Shown: in pieces, positions 14,200-14,226 of the stretch
Layout: the number at the start of each line of letters is the position of its first letter
Position numbering within the stretch: position 1 is the first letter of the stretch
Assembly: GCA_021372695.1 (NCBI GenBank)
Contig: JAJFTY010000191.1
Location: 1-14,226 of the forward strand
DNA from: Deltaproteobacteria bacterium
GTDB lineage: Bacteria > Desulfobacterota > Syntrophia > Syntrophales > UBA5619
Direction of reading: 5' to 3'
DNA length: 14,226 nt
Translations under genes and position numbers: made by a program
The notes under the pieces: model-generated
Database searches by the model: none
Told to the model about the DNA's origin: nothing
What the model saw: only the letters and a program-made list of their open reading frames with translations

Positions 14200-14226
14200 T
14201 TGAAAACCCTTCCTCTACCGATGCCG

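Overview
The window reads as part of a bacterial chromosome with a carbohydrate-acid and polyol catabolic locus. Coding GC is high but uneven. The periplasmic TRAP binding protein with a cleavable signal peptide points to a Gram-negative-type bacterium. I suspect an anaerobic Desulfobacterota/Syntrophobacterales-like lineage from the general feel of the proteins and the structured intergenic DNA, but no marker gene is present and this is low confidence. I saw no rRNA, tRNA, CRISPR array, transposase or transcriptional regulator.

Layout. (1) 1-3069, plus strand: the 3' part of an HpcH/HpaI-type 2-keto-3-deoxy acid aldolase, a MalK/UgpC-type ABC ATPase with no permeases in view, and an amidohydrolase/deacetylase-family metallohydrolase. 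(2) 3088-7052, minus strand, convergent with block 1: an apparent operon transcribed as iron-dependent alcohol dehydrogenase, dhaK, dhaL, D-2-hydroxyacid dehydrogenase. dhaK and dhaL overlap by ATGA and there is no dhaM. (3) 7053-7608: a 556-base divergent intergenic region. (4) 7609-9279, plus strand: an IlvD/Edd-family dehydratase. (5) 9340-14199, minus strand: transcribed as class II aldolase, DUF1537 acid-sugar kinase, a remnant of TRAP dctM, dctP, a remnant of a short-chain dehydrogenase (SDR), and an L-idonate 5-dehydrogenase-like enzyme.

How it may work together (inference). The dehydratase and the HpcH aldolase fit a non-phosphorylative route from aldonate to 2-keto-3-deoxy acid to pyruvate plus an aldehyde. 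The iron alcohol dehydrogenase could reduce or oxidise the small aldehyde or polyol, DhaKL could phosphorylate dihydroxyacetone or a related ketose, and the hydroxyacid dehydrogenase could handle hydroxypyruvate or glyoxylate. The kinase and class II aldolase form the known pair that phosphorylates a 3-oxo acid sugar and then cleaves or decarboxylates it toward dihydroxyacetone phosphate. DctP and the idonate dehydrogenase would bring in and oxidise the acid.

The most striking observation is decay inside block 5. The SDR next to the idonate dehydrogenase is reduced to 54 residues: the cofactor-binding N-terminus is joined to what looks like the family's last few residues, and one glycine of the nucleotide motif is lost. 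The TRAP permease is reduced to about 45 C-terminal residues with no dctQ, and the missing part is replaced by about 230 bases of hairpin-rich, repeat-like DNA. Either the operon is being eroded by deletions in a real genome, or the assembly has collapsed here; both can be checked.
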